Source: JAWPMT01 sp965267435 (lineage in GTDB: Bacteria > Bacteroidota > Bacteroidia > Cytophagales > Cyclobacteriaceae). From it: a DNA stretch of 64,000 nt. Of the stretch, positions 51,843 to 59,693 are shown in pieces. The notes beneath the pieces were generated by a model, which was not told the DNA's origin, did not search any database, and worked only from the letters and a program-made list of their open reading frames with translations. The stretch lies in assembly GCA_965267435.1 (NCBI GenBank), contig OZ253960.1, positions 1,798,001-1,862,000 on the forward strand, written 5' to 3'. The translations under genes were made by a program, and so were the position numbers. Each line of letters starts with the position of its first letter. Positions within the stretch are counted from its first letter, which is position 1.

Positions 51843-54160
51843 TGGATGCTCCCACCCCAAAACCAGTCCCATCGACACTGGCCAGATTATTTGGATCGAT
51901 ATACGACAACCGCGGCCGAATCGCTGTCCTATTGATTGGCCTATTTTTGACCAGTCTTTATTTCATTGGCACGAGCCTCAAGGTGGACAATTCCCTCAAG
52001 GTCTGGTTCGATGACGGAGACGCTTCCTATCGTACATTCATGGACTTCCAGGAGCAGTATGGGAATGATGACATCATCACGCTCATGGTCTCCTATCCCC
52101 ACAGCGTGCTGAGGCCTGCGGCCATCGCTGAGATGCTCGAGCTCGAAAGCCAGTTCGCAGCCCTGCCCTATGTGAGTGAGGTCTACACTTTTGGATCTTC
52201 GGATTTCATCGCGATAGAGGGGTCGGGCGTGACGACAAGCAGAATGATCGAAACCGTTCCCCAGAACGAGGCGGAGGTCCAGGCCCTGGCTGAGAGGCTT
52301 CAGACACTCCCGCTTATCCGAGAAACGCTCATTTCGAAAGACGAAAAGAGTCACCTCATTCTACTCCGGTTGGATGCCTTCGAGGAGATAGAGCGGGATC
52401 GGGACATCATTGTCCGAGAGATAAGAGCTATCGCCGACGAAACTTTGCCCAATTATCAAATGGCGGGATTGGCGGTAGTCTACGAAGCGCTTAACACCAC
52501 CATCAGCGAGGAATCGGGACTCTTTTCCCTGCTCAATTACCTGGTGATCATGGTTCTCCTCATTCTGATCATCCCAAAGAGACGCTACATCTTCATCGTA
52601 TTGGCGGCTATCATCTTTTCGCTGGTGCTGACTTTTGGCCTGTTTGCAGCGACAGGGTACAGCCTCAATATGATCTCCATCACGCTCCCCACAATATTGA
52701 TGGTCTATGCCCTCGCAGATGCTGTACACGTGATCAATAACTACGTCAACGAGGCAGGGCGAAATATGGGTGAGACGAAGCGGGCAACCCTGGTAGCGGC
52801 CATGGTCTACAGCGCCAAACCGTGCTTTTACTCCTCAATCACCACCATGCTCGCCTACATCGCCTTCTACGCTTCACCGCTGGAAGTACTGAAAATCACG
52901 GGACTATTCGCCTTCATCGGATTGGGCATCGCGTTCATATCGGTTTATCTGATTTCAATCATTGGCCTGGCCCTCTTGAAGAAACCAGAAGACGAAAAGG
53001 GCTGGTCCATCGTCCTGAAGATCAACCGGCTGGTCGGGAAGTTCGCAGATTGGATCACGCAAGCAACAAGCCGACACAAGGCGTTAGTGGCAGCAGTTTC
53101 TGTCGTCACCTTCTCCGCCGGTATCACCTTACTCCAGCGCGTGGAAGTCGATACGTATCCGGGTGAGTACCTGGATCCCTCCTCCACAGTCCGCCAGGAC
53201 GGCGCGATCATCGAAGAAAAGATGGGTGCCTACCTTCCCTTCGAGTTTGTTGTGAGATCTGCAAAGGGTGACTCCATCATGACCAGTGAAGCGCTGACGT
53301 TCCTCGACGAATTGGAAGCGCAGATGGCACAATCGGGAGATATCTACACGCCCTCGTCCATTGTCGGTGTCATCAAATACCTGAACCAGCAGCTCTCCCC
53401 ATCAAAGGAATATGGCATCCCCGAGCAGTCTCTCTTTATCTCACAAATCCTCTCTGCCTATGAAGCTTACGAAGGTAATCGGCTCCTCGAGCTCACGAAC
53501 GAGGGCCGAACAGAGGCGCGGATCACGGGGAGAATCAGGATGATGAGCGCCAATCAATTCAAGTCCGTCATCAACGAGGTGGAGGCCATCTTCGATGAAC
53601 TGGGTGGACCCGAGCAGGATCTAGAGCTGCACGCCATGGGGTACATGCCCCTGTACATTGAGATGACCCGTCACATCACGAGTAGTCTCCTTTACTCATT
53701 TTTGGGCGCTTTTGTCATGGTCTCGATTGCCCTGATGGTCTTCATTCGCAAAGTGAGACTCACCATCCTCAGCGTCCTTGTGAACCTCGTCCCTCTTGCC
53801 TTCATATCCATTGTATTGGTCGTTTTCGAGATCCCGCTGGATATGGGTACTGTAATGATTGCCGCAATCCTGCTGGGCATAGCCGTAGACGATACGGTCC
53901 ACCTGGTCCACGTCTACATGAAAAACCAAAAAGGCGGCGAGGACCCGGTCGAGGCCATCGACAAAGGCCTGAAGTCCACCATGCTGGCGCTCCTGGCTAC
54001 CTCGTTGGCACTTACACTCGGATTTCTGACGCTTGGCATGAGTTCGGTAAGCAGCCTGCAAAATTTTGGCAACCTGTGCGCCGCAGCGGTTGCGGTCACC
54101 TTCGTGGTAGACGTGCTGCTGTATCCCGTGGTGATTAAGGTGTTTAAGCCTCGGGGGTAG
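51842..54160 (+). CDS. MMPL/RND-family lipid exporter
   Basis: 772 residues, single-chain RND pump with two halves of one plus five membrane helices each. The two large periplasmic loops lie after helices 1 and 7. Membrane motifs LPTILMVYALADAVHVINNY (helix 4) and LLGIAVDDTVHLVHVYMKN (helix 10) carry the acidic residues of proton coupling. Relatives include HpnN hopanoid exporters and mycobacterial MmpL lipid pumps, which move lipids across or out of the inner membrane. As the last gene of the operon (TAATG coupling) it most likely exports the product of the preceding biosynthetic enzymes. No periplasmic adaptor or outer-membrane channel gene is adjacent. Confidence 0.88.
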   Translation: MDAPTPKPVPSTLARLFGSIYDNRGRIAVLLIGLFLTSLYFIGTSLKVDNSLKVWFDDGDASYRTFMDFQEQYGNDDIITLMVSYPHSVLRPAAIAEMLELESQFAALPYVSEVYTFGSSDFIAIEGSGVTTSRMIETVPQNEAEVQALAERLQTLPLIRETLISKDEKSHLILLRLDAFEEIERDRDIIVREIRAIADETLPNYQMAGLAVVYEALNTTISEESGLFSLLNYLVIMVLLILIIPKRRYIFIVLAAIIFSLVLTFGLFAATGYSLNMISITLPTILMVYALADAVHVINNYVNEAGRNMGETKRATLVAAMVYSAKPCFYSSITTMLAYIAFYASPLEVLKITGLFAFIGLGIAFISVYLISIIGLALLKKPEDEKGWSIVLKINRLVGKFADWITQATSRHKALVAAVSVVTFSAGITLLQRVEVDTYPGEYLDPSSTVRQDGAIIEEKMGAYLPFEFVVRSAKGDSIMTSEALTFLDELEAQMAQSGDIYTPSSIVGVIKYLNQQLSPSKEYGIPEQSLFISQILSAYEAYEGNRLLELTNEGRTEARITGRIRMMSANQFKSVINEVEAIFDELGGPEQDLELHAMGYMPLYIEMTRHITSSLLYSFLGAFVMVSIALMVFIRKVRLTILSVLVNLVPLAFISIVLVVFEIPLDMGTVMIAAILLGIAVDDTVHLVHVYMKNQKGGEDPVEAIDKGLKSTMLALLATSLALTLGFLTLGMSSVSSLQNFGNLCAAAVAVTFVVDVLLYPVVIKVFKPRG

Positions 54161-54253
54161 AGGCTTGGGCATGATGTAGGAGATCAACCTAAACCCGCAG
54201 AGAAGAAATCTACCGTTCAACTATATTACCCGTCAAACCAATGAACTAAACCG

Positions 54254-54661
54254 ATGGCACAAAAAAAAGAAGACCTGACTCCGAAAAAAGAAGACCTGAC
54301 TCCGATTCTGAAGAGGTATGAAAAAAAGTACAGACAATCCGCACAACTCTGGAGAGGTGGTTATCGGGCACTGCTTGTTCTATCAGCACTCTTCAGCGCC
54401 ACTGCGGCGGTCATTGGTCAGTTTAATCATTGGAAATTTGACTTCGGCCATGACCTGGGAGCCATCTTCGCCGGAGCTGCAGCTGTAATTACAACGCTAA
54501 TTGCTGCGCTGAATTTCGACAGCAATATGAGGATCAATCGTAAGTCACGGCACGACGTGGAGGCGATCCAGCTTGATTTGGAAAAAGACACCTTCAATAA
54601 AGATGAAATCATTGAGCGGCTGCAGAACGTGATAAAAACTCGGAGCGAAGATCTTGAATAG
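54254..54661 (+). CDS. SLATT/DUF4231-like two-helix membrane protein
   Basis: 135 residues. A charged N-terminus contains an exact 7-residue tandem repeat (KKEDLTP twice). Two membrane helices follow (ALLVLSALFSATAAVIG and AIFAGAAAVITTLIAAL), then FDSNMRINRKSRHDVEAIQLDLEKD and a charged tail. This two-helix plus R-x-x-R-x-x-x-E-x-L-x-x-x layout resembles SLATT/DUF4231 proteins, some of which are predicted pore-forming effectors in nucleotide-signalled defence systems. No cyclase or sensor gene is next to it, so a defence role is not supported here. It follows the eight-gene operon by 93 nt on the same strand. Confidence 0.6.
   Translation: MAQKKEDLTPKKEDLTPILKRYEKKYRQSAQLWRGGYRALLVLSALFSATAAVIGQFNHWKFDFGHDLGAIFAGAAAVITTLIAALNFDSNMRINRKSRHDVEAIQLDLEKDTFNKDEIIERLQNVIKTRSEDLE
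54263..54304 (+). repeat. 21-bp tandem duplication within the SLATT-like gene
   Basis: The 21-bp unit AAAAAAGAAGACCTGACTCC(G) occurs at 54263-54283 and exactly again at 54284-54304, encoding KKEDLTP twice. Being a perfect in-frame duplication, it is probably recent and may vary in copy number between strains. Confidence 0.9.
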
Positions 54662-54746
54662 CTGGAATGAGGTTTAGCAGTAATTCGCCGAATCACAAAT
54701 ACAATACACCACGCTGCACTTAACCCGCGATAGTTGGCAGGCTCCT

Positions 54747-54776
54747 TTTGAAATAGCTACTAAACCGCTACAATTG
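54747..54776 (+). promoter_or_regulatory. Probable promoter of the alpha/beta hydrolase gene
   Basis: TTTG (54747-54750), 18-nt spacer, TACAATTG (54769-54776), one mismatch from TAnnTTTG. It lies 20 nt before the ATG at 54797. Confidence 0.45.
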
Positions 54777-54796
54777 CTTAGCCAAAATTGTGTGCT

Positions 54797-55768
54797 ATGC
54801 GACTTGGCGAAAAAGAAATGGTACTGAAAAATGGGGCTGTGCGACTCCTTTTGCTTCTCGCCCTGTGTGGGGCGTGTTCTGTGAAAACAGAAAAGAAAGA
54901 AGCAGGGTCTGCTGCGAATCCATCAGATGAAGCCACCAAGGGTACCATCAATTCGGGACCATTCCATCTCCACTATAGTATCGAGGGCACAGGTAGCCCC
55001 GCAATAGTTATCGGAAGTGCGATTTATCTACCCAGGGCCTTCTCACAGAATCTTCGCAAACATCTACGATTGGTGTTTCTTGACCATCGAGGTTATGCCC
55101 CATCACCGGGGCCGATGGATGAAATCAGATTTGCACCGGATACATTACTGAGGGATATAGAGCTGGCGCGGCAAAATCTGGGGCTCGATCGTATAGCCAT
55201 CATCGGGCACTCCATCCACTCGCTGATGGCATTGGAATACGCAAAAAAGTACCCTGATAACGTCTCTCATGTCATTATGATCGCCCCTCCGGTATTCTAT
55301 AAAACGGCGGTGGAAGCCAAAGAAAAATATTGGCAGGAGCTTGCCTCCCCCGAACGAAAGGCGATCATGACAGAAAATCAGCAAGCGCTCCCAGACGAAG
55401 AATTGGCGAAGCTGCCGAGAGGTGAGCGTTTTATCAGGGGCTATATACGGGATGGCCCCAAAACCTGGTATGATCCCACGTTCGATGCTTCCCCAATTTG
55501 GGCAGGAGTCCGGGCCAATGACGACTACCCCCCGAAGTTTTTGGATGTTGATATCACTCAGGCCTTGAGCACTTTCAACGTACCTACCTTTCTTGCCCTG
55601 GGTCGTTATGACTTTCGGGTGGCACCTCCATCTACCTGGGATGAGATCGCAGAAATATTCCCGGACTTGACCATCAATTTATTCGAGAAGAGCGCACACT
55701 GGCCGCATTATGAGGAAGCTGCTCTTTTCGACGAAAAGCTTCTCACCTGGATGGAGATGCACCGCTAA
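54797..55768 (+). CDS. Alpha/beta-hydrolase-fold lipoprotein
   Basis: 323 residues from the ATG at 54797; the ATG at 54818 would also give a lipoprotein signal (LLLALCGAC). After a low-complexity linker come LVFLDHRGYAPSPG (oxyanion region), the nucleophile elbow IGHSIHSLMALEYAKKYP with Ser in G-H-S-I-H, and the acid LALGRYDFRVAPPST. The catalytic histidine is in SAHWPHYEEAALF. This is the peptidase/esterase-like pattern of the alpha/beta hydrolase superfamily, with substrate unknown. It is membrane-anchored on the periplasmic side. Single gene with its own promoter-like element. Confidence 0.85.
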   Translation: MRLGEKEMVLKNGAVRLLLLLALCGACSVKTEKKEAGSAANPSDEATKGTINSGPFHLHYSIEGTGSPAIVIGSAIYLPRAFSQNLRKHLRLVFLDHRGYAPSPGPMDEIRFAPDTLLRDIELARQNLGLDRIAIIGHSIHSLMALEYAKKYPDNVSHVIMIAPPVFYKTAVEAKEKYWQELASPERKAIMTENQQALPDEELAKLPRGERFIRGYIRDGPKTWYDPTFDASPIWAGVRANDDYPPKFLDVDITQALSTFNVPTFLALGRYDFRVAPPSTWDEIAEIFPDLTINLFEKSAHWPHYEEAALFDEKLLTWMEMHR

Positions 55769-55825
55769 AACAGGTCATTCAGATTCCAGGCAAGTACATT
55801 GATACCGAAGGGAGCTTGCACCAAG

Positions 55826-56218
55826 TCACAACTCCTCTACCAGCATGATATGATTACCACAGGTGTCATTCAAGACTGCGGCTTTCACATTGTCCATCAC
55901 AGTAGGCTTCATGCTGAACTCAACGCCAAGTGCGACCAGTCGGTCGTACTCCTCTTGTGCATCATCGACATCGAACTGCGTATATGGGATGCCGGCTTCC
56001 AGCAAGGCATCCTGAAAGACTTGCATCGGCTCAAAATGAAGGGGCGCGGGCTCGAGCAATATTTCGGGTATCTCCGAATCTTTGGATACCAGCGTCAGCC
56101 AGCGATTGCCGTCGCCGAGGGGATCGTCGCGCTTGACGATAAATCCTAGTTTCTTCGTGTAGAATTGCAGTGCTTGTTCCTGATCCCGAACCGGGATGCT
56201 AACGATCGTCGCTCTCAT
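55826..56218 (-). CDS. VOC-family (glyoxalase-fold) protein
   Basis: 130 residues from the ATG at 56218 (MRATIVSIPVRDQEQALQFY). A further 15 codons are open upstream but do not belong to the fold. It shows two beta-alpha-beta-beta-beta units: QALQFYTKKLGFIVKRD, RWLTLVSKDSEIPEILLEP, FDVDDAQEEYDRLVALGVEF, and VKAAVLNDTCGNHIMLVE, the last with the D-x-x-G-N-x-I/L-x-L pattern. It is probably a small metal-dependent or binding protein of the glyoxalase/dioxygenase superfamily. It is divergent from the second PadR operon. Substrate unknown, and not a close copy of the VOC protein at 5015-5389. Confidence 0.85.
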   Translation of the reverse strand: MRATIVSIPVRDQEQALQFYTKKLGFIVKRDDPLGDGNRWLTLVSKDSEIPEILLEPAPLHFEPMQVFQDALLEAGIPYTQFDVDDAQEEYDRLVALGVEFSMKPTVMDNVKAAVLNDTCGNHIMLVEEL

Positions 56219-56326
56219 GGGTATTGGATTTGGGTTACTAAAGATCAAGAATAAGCCGCTCATTCACGCGATGACTGGTAATCTTTTTGCGCACCAGGGA
56301 GATTATGGCACTCATCCGAAAGACAA

Positions 56327-56370
56327 TTTGTATACCTAGAATATCTAGATATATTTGTACCTAGAATATC
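56327..56370 (+). promoter_or_regulatory. padR operon 2 promoter (consensus) with two operator sites
   Basis: TTTG (56327-56330), 19-nt spacer, TATATTTG (56350-56357): an exact Bacteroidota promoter. A 13-bp sequence TACCTAGAATATC occurs at 56333-56345, inside the spacer, and again at 56358-56370, directly after the -7 box, with a 25-bp period. Each copy sits in an imperfect palindrome, and ATATCTAGATAT (56341-56352) is a perfect one. Binding by the PadR protein would block the promoter. Confidence 0.8.
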
Positions 56371-56378
56371 AAGGTATA

Positions 56379-56720
56379 ATGAAAGCTATCTCCAAAGGGC
56401 TCATGGCCGCGTCCAACAAACCGCTTATTCTCAGTATTCTCATGAGCGGTGAGAATTATGGATATGAGATCCTGCTGGAAATAGAACGCCTCACCAACGG
56501 TGAGATCGATTGGTCCGACGGCATGCTGTATCCCCTACTGCACAAAATGGCCAGCGATGGTCTCATCCAGTGGGAGTGGCGGATTCTCGACAACGGCCGC
56601 AAACGCAAGTACTATTCCATCACCGACCTTGGCATTGACGCGCTGAAGACTGAAAAAGAGCATTGGGAGTTCATGAATGTCATCCTCCAAAAATCCTGGA
56701 ACAAGCTGAAAACAATATGA
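56379..56720 (+). CDS. PadR-family transcriptional regulator
   Basis: 113 residues from the ATG at 56379, nine nt after the second operator copy; an earlier in-frame start would fall inside the promoter. PadR features: SKGLMAASNKPLILSILMSGENYGYEILLEIERLTNGEIDWSDGMLYPLLHKMASDGLIQ (winged helix) and the wing GRKRKYYSITDLGIDALKTEKEHWE, with a short C-terminal helix. It overlaps the following ABC permease gene by 4 nt (ATGA). Autoregulation is strongly suggested by the operator pair at 56333-56370. The inducing compound is unknown. Confidence 0.92.
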   Translation: MKAISKGLMAASNKPLILSILMSGENYGYEILLEIERLTNGEIDWSDGMLYPLLHKMASDGLIQWEWRILDNGRKRKYYSITDLGIDALKTEKEHWEFMNVILQKSWNKLKTI

Positions 56721-59353
56721 AGAGGAGTTACGATCTGGAGCTGGCAATAGAAAAATGGAAACGTCGCCTGCTGGCCGCTGGCCATCTCGACGAGGGGGAA
56801 GTAGAGGAAATTGAAGACCATTTGCGGTCACGTATTGGACGGAAGATTGCCGAGGGAAGCAGTGAGCGGGAAGCGTTTCAGTTTGCTACTGATAAAATTG
56901 GGGCGTTCACCGCCATCAATGAGGAATACGCTCAAGCAAAATTCGCTGGCAACATAAGCCTCGCCAGGACGCTGCTCCCCGACATCCTCATCCACTACTT
57001 CAAGGCCGCTAGTCGCTCCCTCTCCCGCAATCGACTCAATACGCTCCTCAATGTAGCCTGCCTCAGTGTAGGATTGATGTGTATCTTCTTCATCAGCCAC
57101 TTCATTGCTTTTCATCTGTCCGTGGACGACCAGTTCAAGGGCGAGGGACTTTATCGTGTGGTCTACCACGTGATCAACGGAGATACAGACAACTTCTACC
57201 CTCATGGCCCCGTACCTTTTGCGCCTACGGTAAAGGACGAAATACCCGAAGTCAGTGATGCAGTCCGGATCTGGATGTCAAGCCCGGTCCTCAAGATTGA
57301 CGCCGAGCTCTTCTATGAAGATGCGATGATGTTCACTGATCCTTCTTTCTTCCAGTTTTTTGATATGCCTCTGCTGCTTGGAGATCAAGCCACTGCCCTA
57401 TCTCGCCCTCGAACGGTAGTGCTCGCCGAAAGCATGGCCGCAAAATACTTTGGAGATCAGGACCCAATAGGGCAAGTCATACAATACGATGGGTACCCCG
57501 CCGGGCAAGTGACCCTTGAAGTTACAGGTGTCTTCAAGGAATTGCCTGAAAATACGCATCTCAACTTCAATCTTGCCGCCACACTAGTGGGTATGGACAG
57601 AGAAAGAACCAACTGGGGATCTTTCAAACCCATCTACACGTATTTGACGCTCCATCACGACGAGGCAGAGTCCACGGAAGCGAAGCTCAATCAACTCGTA
57701 GATAAGTACATGCCCTACCGACGGGAAGATGCAGATCTTTTCGAGTACCGCCTCGAGCCTGTGGAAGACATTCATATCCGGAGTGAAGTGGCCAGCGCGA
57801 TGAAGCCGGCGATCAACGCCTCCCTTTTATGGACCATGGCCGCAACAGGGCTCTTGATCCTCCTGCTGAGCGCTATCAATTATATCAACCTCAGTCTGGC
57901 ACAGCTGTACAACCAGTTTCGCGAAGTGGGCATTCGCAAGGTCTTCGGCGCTACTCGTCGCCAGATCAGGACACGGTTCTTTGTGGCTGGCGTTGTCACA
58001 TTGGCACTGAGCATGGCTGTCTCTTGCGGACTCGTAGTGCTCCTTGTCGACAGGTACGAGCAGTTGAGTGGCCTTCATCTCGATTGGGAGCGTCTGCAGA
58101 CCTATCGGTTCTTTTGGCCGCTGATAGGCACAGCACTGGCCGTATGCACAGCGGCAGTGTATATCCCCAGCATTCGACTGTCTTCCTTGCGCTTGCAGCC
58201 GGCACTACGCCAAAAGCTTAGCACCTCTCGGTCTGGACTTAGTTCCGTTTTTGTCCTGATCCAGTTTGTCCTGTCCAGTGTCTTGTTGGTGGGTACATTG
58301 CTCATGCAAGACCAGATCCACTACATTTTCAATCGTGAACTGGGGGTGGATAGTGATTATGTCGTCGCGGTCCGTCGCCCACCCCTCGATCCGGCATTCC
58401 AGGATGCCCTGGACCAGAACCCCAACATCCAATCCTACGCGTACTCCCAGCTACTTCCACTCAACGAAATGAGCTACGATGGCCGCAGGATCAACCGTCC
58501 CGGAGACCCGGTCAATTACTCCGCGATGAGTTGCTTCTCAAGTCCGGAGTATTTGCAGACCTACGACATTGTATTGATAGCTGGCAGGGCTTTTTCTGAC
58601 GACATTCAGAGCGACTCTGCCGCCTTCATCATCAACGAGCAAGCGGTCAAGGCCTACGGTTTTGACTCCCCATCTGCGGCATTAGGAGAAACGCTCATCT
58701 GGTCTGGAGCAGTAGAAGGCAAGATCGTCGGTGTCATCAGGGATTTTCACCTGAGGTCGCTGCATGAAGAGATAGGGCCGCTGGTGCTTCTTCGTAGTGG
58801 TCAGGAGAAGTGGTACAACCAATACCTGTCCGTAAAGATCCACCCCGGCCAGCGCGAAGCCACGATTGATTTCCTCCAAAGCAATTTCAGCCAATATGTC
58901 GACGATATGCCGTTCGATTACTTCTACATCGACGAGAGCTATCAGCTCATTCATGCTGAGGACCTCAACTTCAGCCGTCTTGCGGTGGTCTTCTCGTCCA
59001 TTGCCATCATCATCGCACTGATGGGACTCTTCGGCCTGGTCAATATCGACCTCAACAAAATGATGAAGGAGATCGGCATCCGGAAGGTCCTGGGCTCCAG
59101 TGTTCGCGGGATCTTTGCGTTGATCTGTTACGACTACATCCGCAGGATACTCGTGGCTTTCTCGATAGCTATACCTGTGGCAGTGTACTTCATTGGGCTC
59201 TGGCTGGAACAGTACGCATATCGCACCAGCATCCGTCCCTCGACGATCTTCATAGGCGGACTACTGATTGTGTTGATCTCAGTGATCACCATTTCCTGGA
59301 AGACGTACAGGGCGGCGGTGGTCAATCCAGCACGATTGCTCAAGGAAGAGTAG
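56717..59353 (+). CDS. ABC transporter permease, MacB/FtsX type, with HAAS-like prefix domain
   Basis: 878 residues from the ATG at 56717, which overlaps the padR stop (ATGA). A longer frame from 56663 lies inside padR and was rejected. Residues 1-85 (WKRRLLAAGHLDEGEVEEIEDHLRSRI) are the helical prefix domain common to PadR-linked permeases. A MacB-like periplasmic domain follows the first helix (LLNVACLSVGLMCIFFISHF). The first FtsX domain has YNQFREVGIRKVFGAT, the second has MMKEIGIRKVLGSS. No ATPase gene accompanies it. Architecture matches the permease at 9687-12284, though sequence similarity is limited to the family core. Likely an exporter or stress-resistance pump; substrate unknown. 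Confidence 0.9.
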   Translation: MKRSYDLELAIEKWKRRLLAAGHLDEGEVEEIEDHLRSRIGRKIAEGSSEREAFQFATDKIGAFTAINEEYAQAKFAGNISLARTLLPDILIHYFKAASRSLSRNRLNTLLNVACLSVGLMCIFFISHFIAFHLSVDDQFKGEGLYRVVYHVINGDTDNFYPHGPVPFAPTVKDEIPEVSDAVRIWMSSPVLKIDAELFYEDAMMFTDPSFFQFFDMPLLLGDQATALSRPRTVVLAESMAAKYFGDQDPIGQVIQYDGYPAGQVTLEVTGVFKELPENTHLNFNLAATLVGMDRERTNWGSFKPIYTYLTLHHDEAESTEAKLNQLVDKYMPYRREDADLFEYRLEPVEDIHIRSEVASAMKPAINASLLWTMAATGLLILLLSAINYINLSLAQLYNQFREVGIRKVFGATRRQIRTRFFVAGVVTLALSMAVSCGLVVLLVDRYEQLSGLHLDWERLQTYRFFWPLIGTALAVCTAAVYIPSIRLSSLRLQPALRQKLSTSRSGLSSVFVLIQFVLSSVLLVGTLLMQDQIHYIFNRELGVDSDYVVAVRRPPLDPAFQDALDQNPNIQSYAYSQLLPLNEMSYDGRRINRPGDPVNYSAMSCFSSPEYLQTYDIVLIAGRAFSDDIQSDSAAFIINEQAVKAYGFDSPSAALGETLIWSGAVEGKIVGVIRDFHLRSLHEEIGPLVLLRSGQEKWYNQYLSVKIHPGQREATIDFLQSNFSQYVDDMPFDYFYIDESYQLIHAEDLNFSRLAVVFSSIAIIIALMGLFGLVNIDLNKMMKEIGIRKVLGSSVRGIFALICYDYIRRILVAFSIAIPVAVYFIGLWLEQYAYRTSIRPSTIFIGGLLIVLISVITISWKTYRAAVVNPARLLKEE

Positions 59354-59408
59354 CTGGGCTCTGAGAAATGTCCCTCACTTTGATGACTTGATTCACTACC
59401 CTTAGCGA

Positions 59409-59439
59409 TTGGGCGGAAAGAAGTATCCGTCTATTTTTG
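59409..59439 (+). promoter_or_regulatory. Probable feo operon promoter
   Basis: TTG (59409-59411), 20-nt spacer, TATTTTTG (59432-59439), an exact TAnnTTTG box. Transcription would start near 59446, so the feoA start must lie downstream of it. No clear Fur-type palindrome was seen. Confidence 0.5.
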
Positions 59440-59465
59440 CGCTTCATCCATTCCATGAAGAATTG

Positions 59466-59693
59466 TTGACACTGGATCATTTGCTTGTAGGGCAATCGGC
59501 GACCATCAGCAATGTGGCCAGCAGTTTATTGACGGCCAGGTTGACGGAGATGGGGCTTTACTTGGGACAGCATGTGAAAGTGCTCTTCAAGGCGCCTCTA
59601 GGGGACCCCATTGCGGTCCAGGTGGGTGACTATGTTGTTGCTCTGAGAAACGCCGAAGCGCGGCTGGTGGAGGTAGAGTCCGATGACGCATGA
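59466..59693 (+). CDS. feoA: FeoA-family ferrous iron transport protein
   Basis: 75 residues from a TTG at 59466, placing the family-typical M-T-L-D-x-L-x-x-G at the N-terminus. An open frame reaching 59409 begins inside the promoter, so it was rejected. The SH3-like fold is recognised from LTLDHLLVGQSATISNV, LTARLTEMGLYLGQHVKVLFKAPLGDPIAVQVGDYVVALRNAEA, the L-x-E-M-G-L-x-x-G and G-D-P-I-A pattern of FeoA. It is a cytoplasmic partner of FeoB. It overlaps feoB by 4 nt (ATGA). The non-ATG start is inferred. Confidence 0.85.
   Translation: MTLDHLLVGQSATISNVASSLLTARLTEMGLYLGQHVKVLFKAPLGDPIAVQVGDYVVALRNAEARLVEVESDDA

Noticed and set aside
42785..54160. Complete DGTS betaine-lipid pathway
   Set aside because: Only the BtaA-like step is present; no BtaB-type methyltransferase was found in the window.
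59409..59465. N-terminal extension of FeoA
   Set aside because: This stretch contains the probable promoter and the extra residues do not match FeoA.
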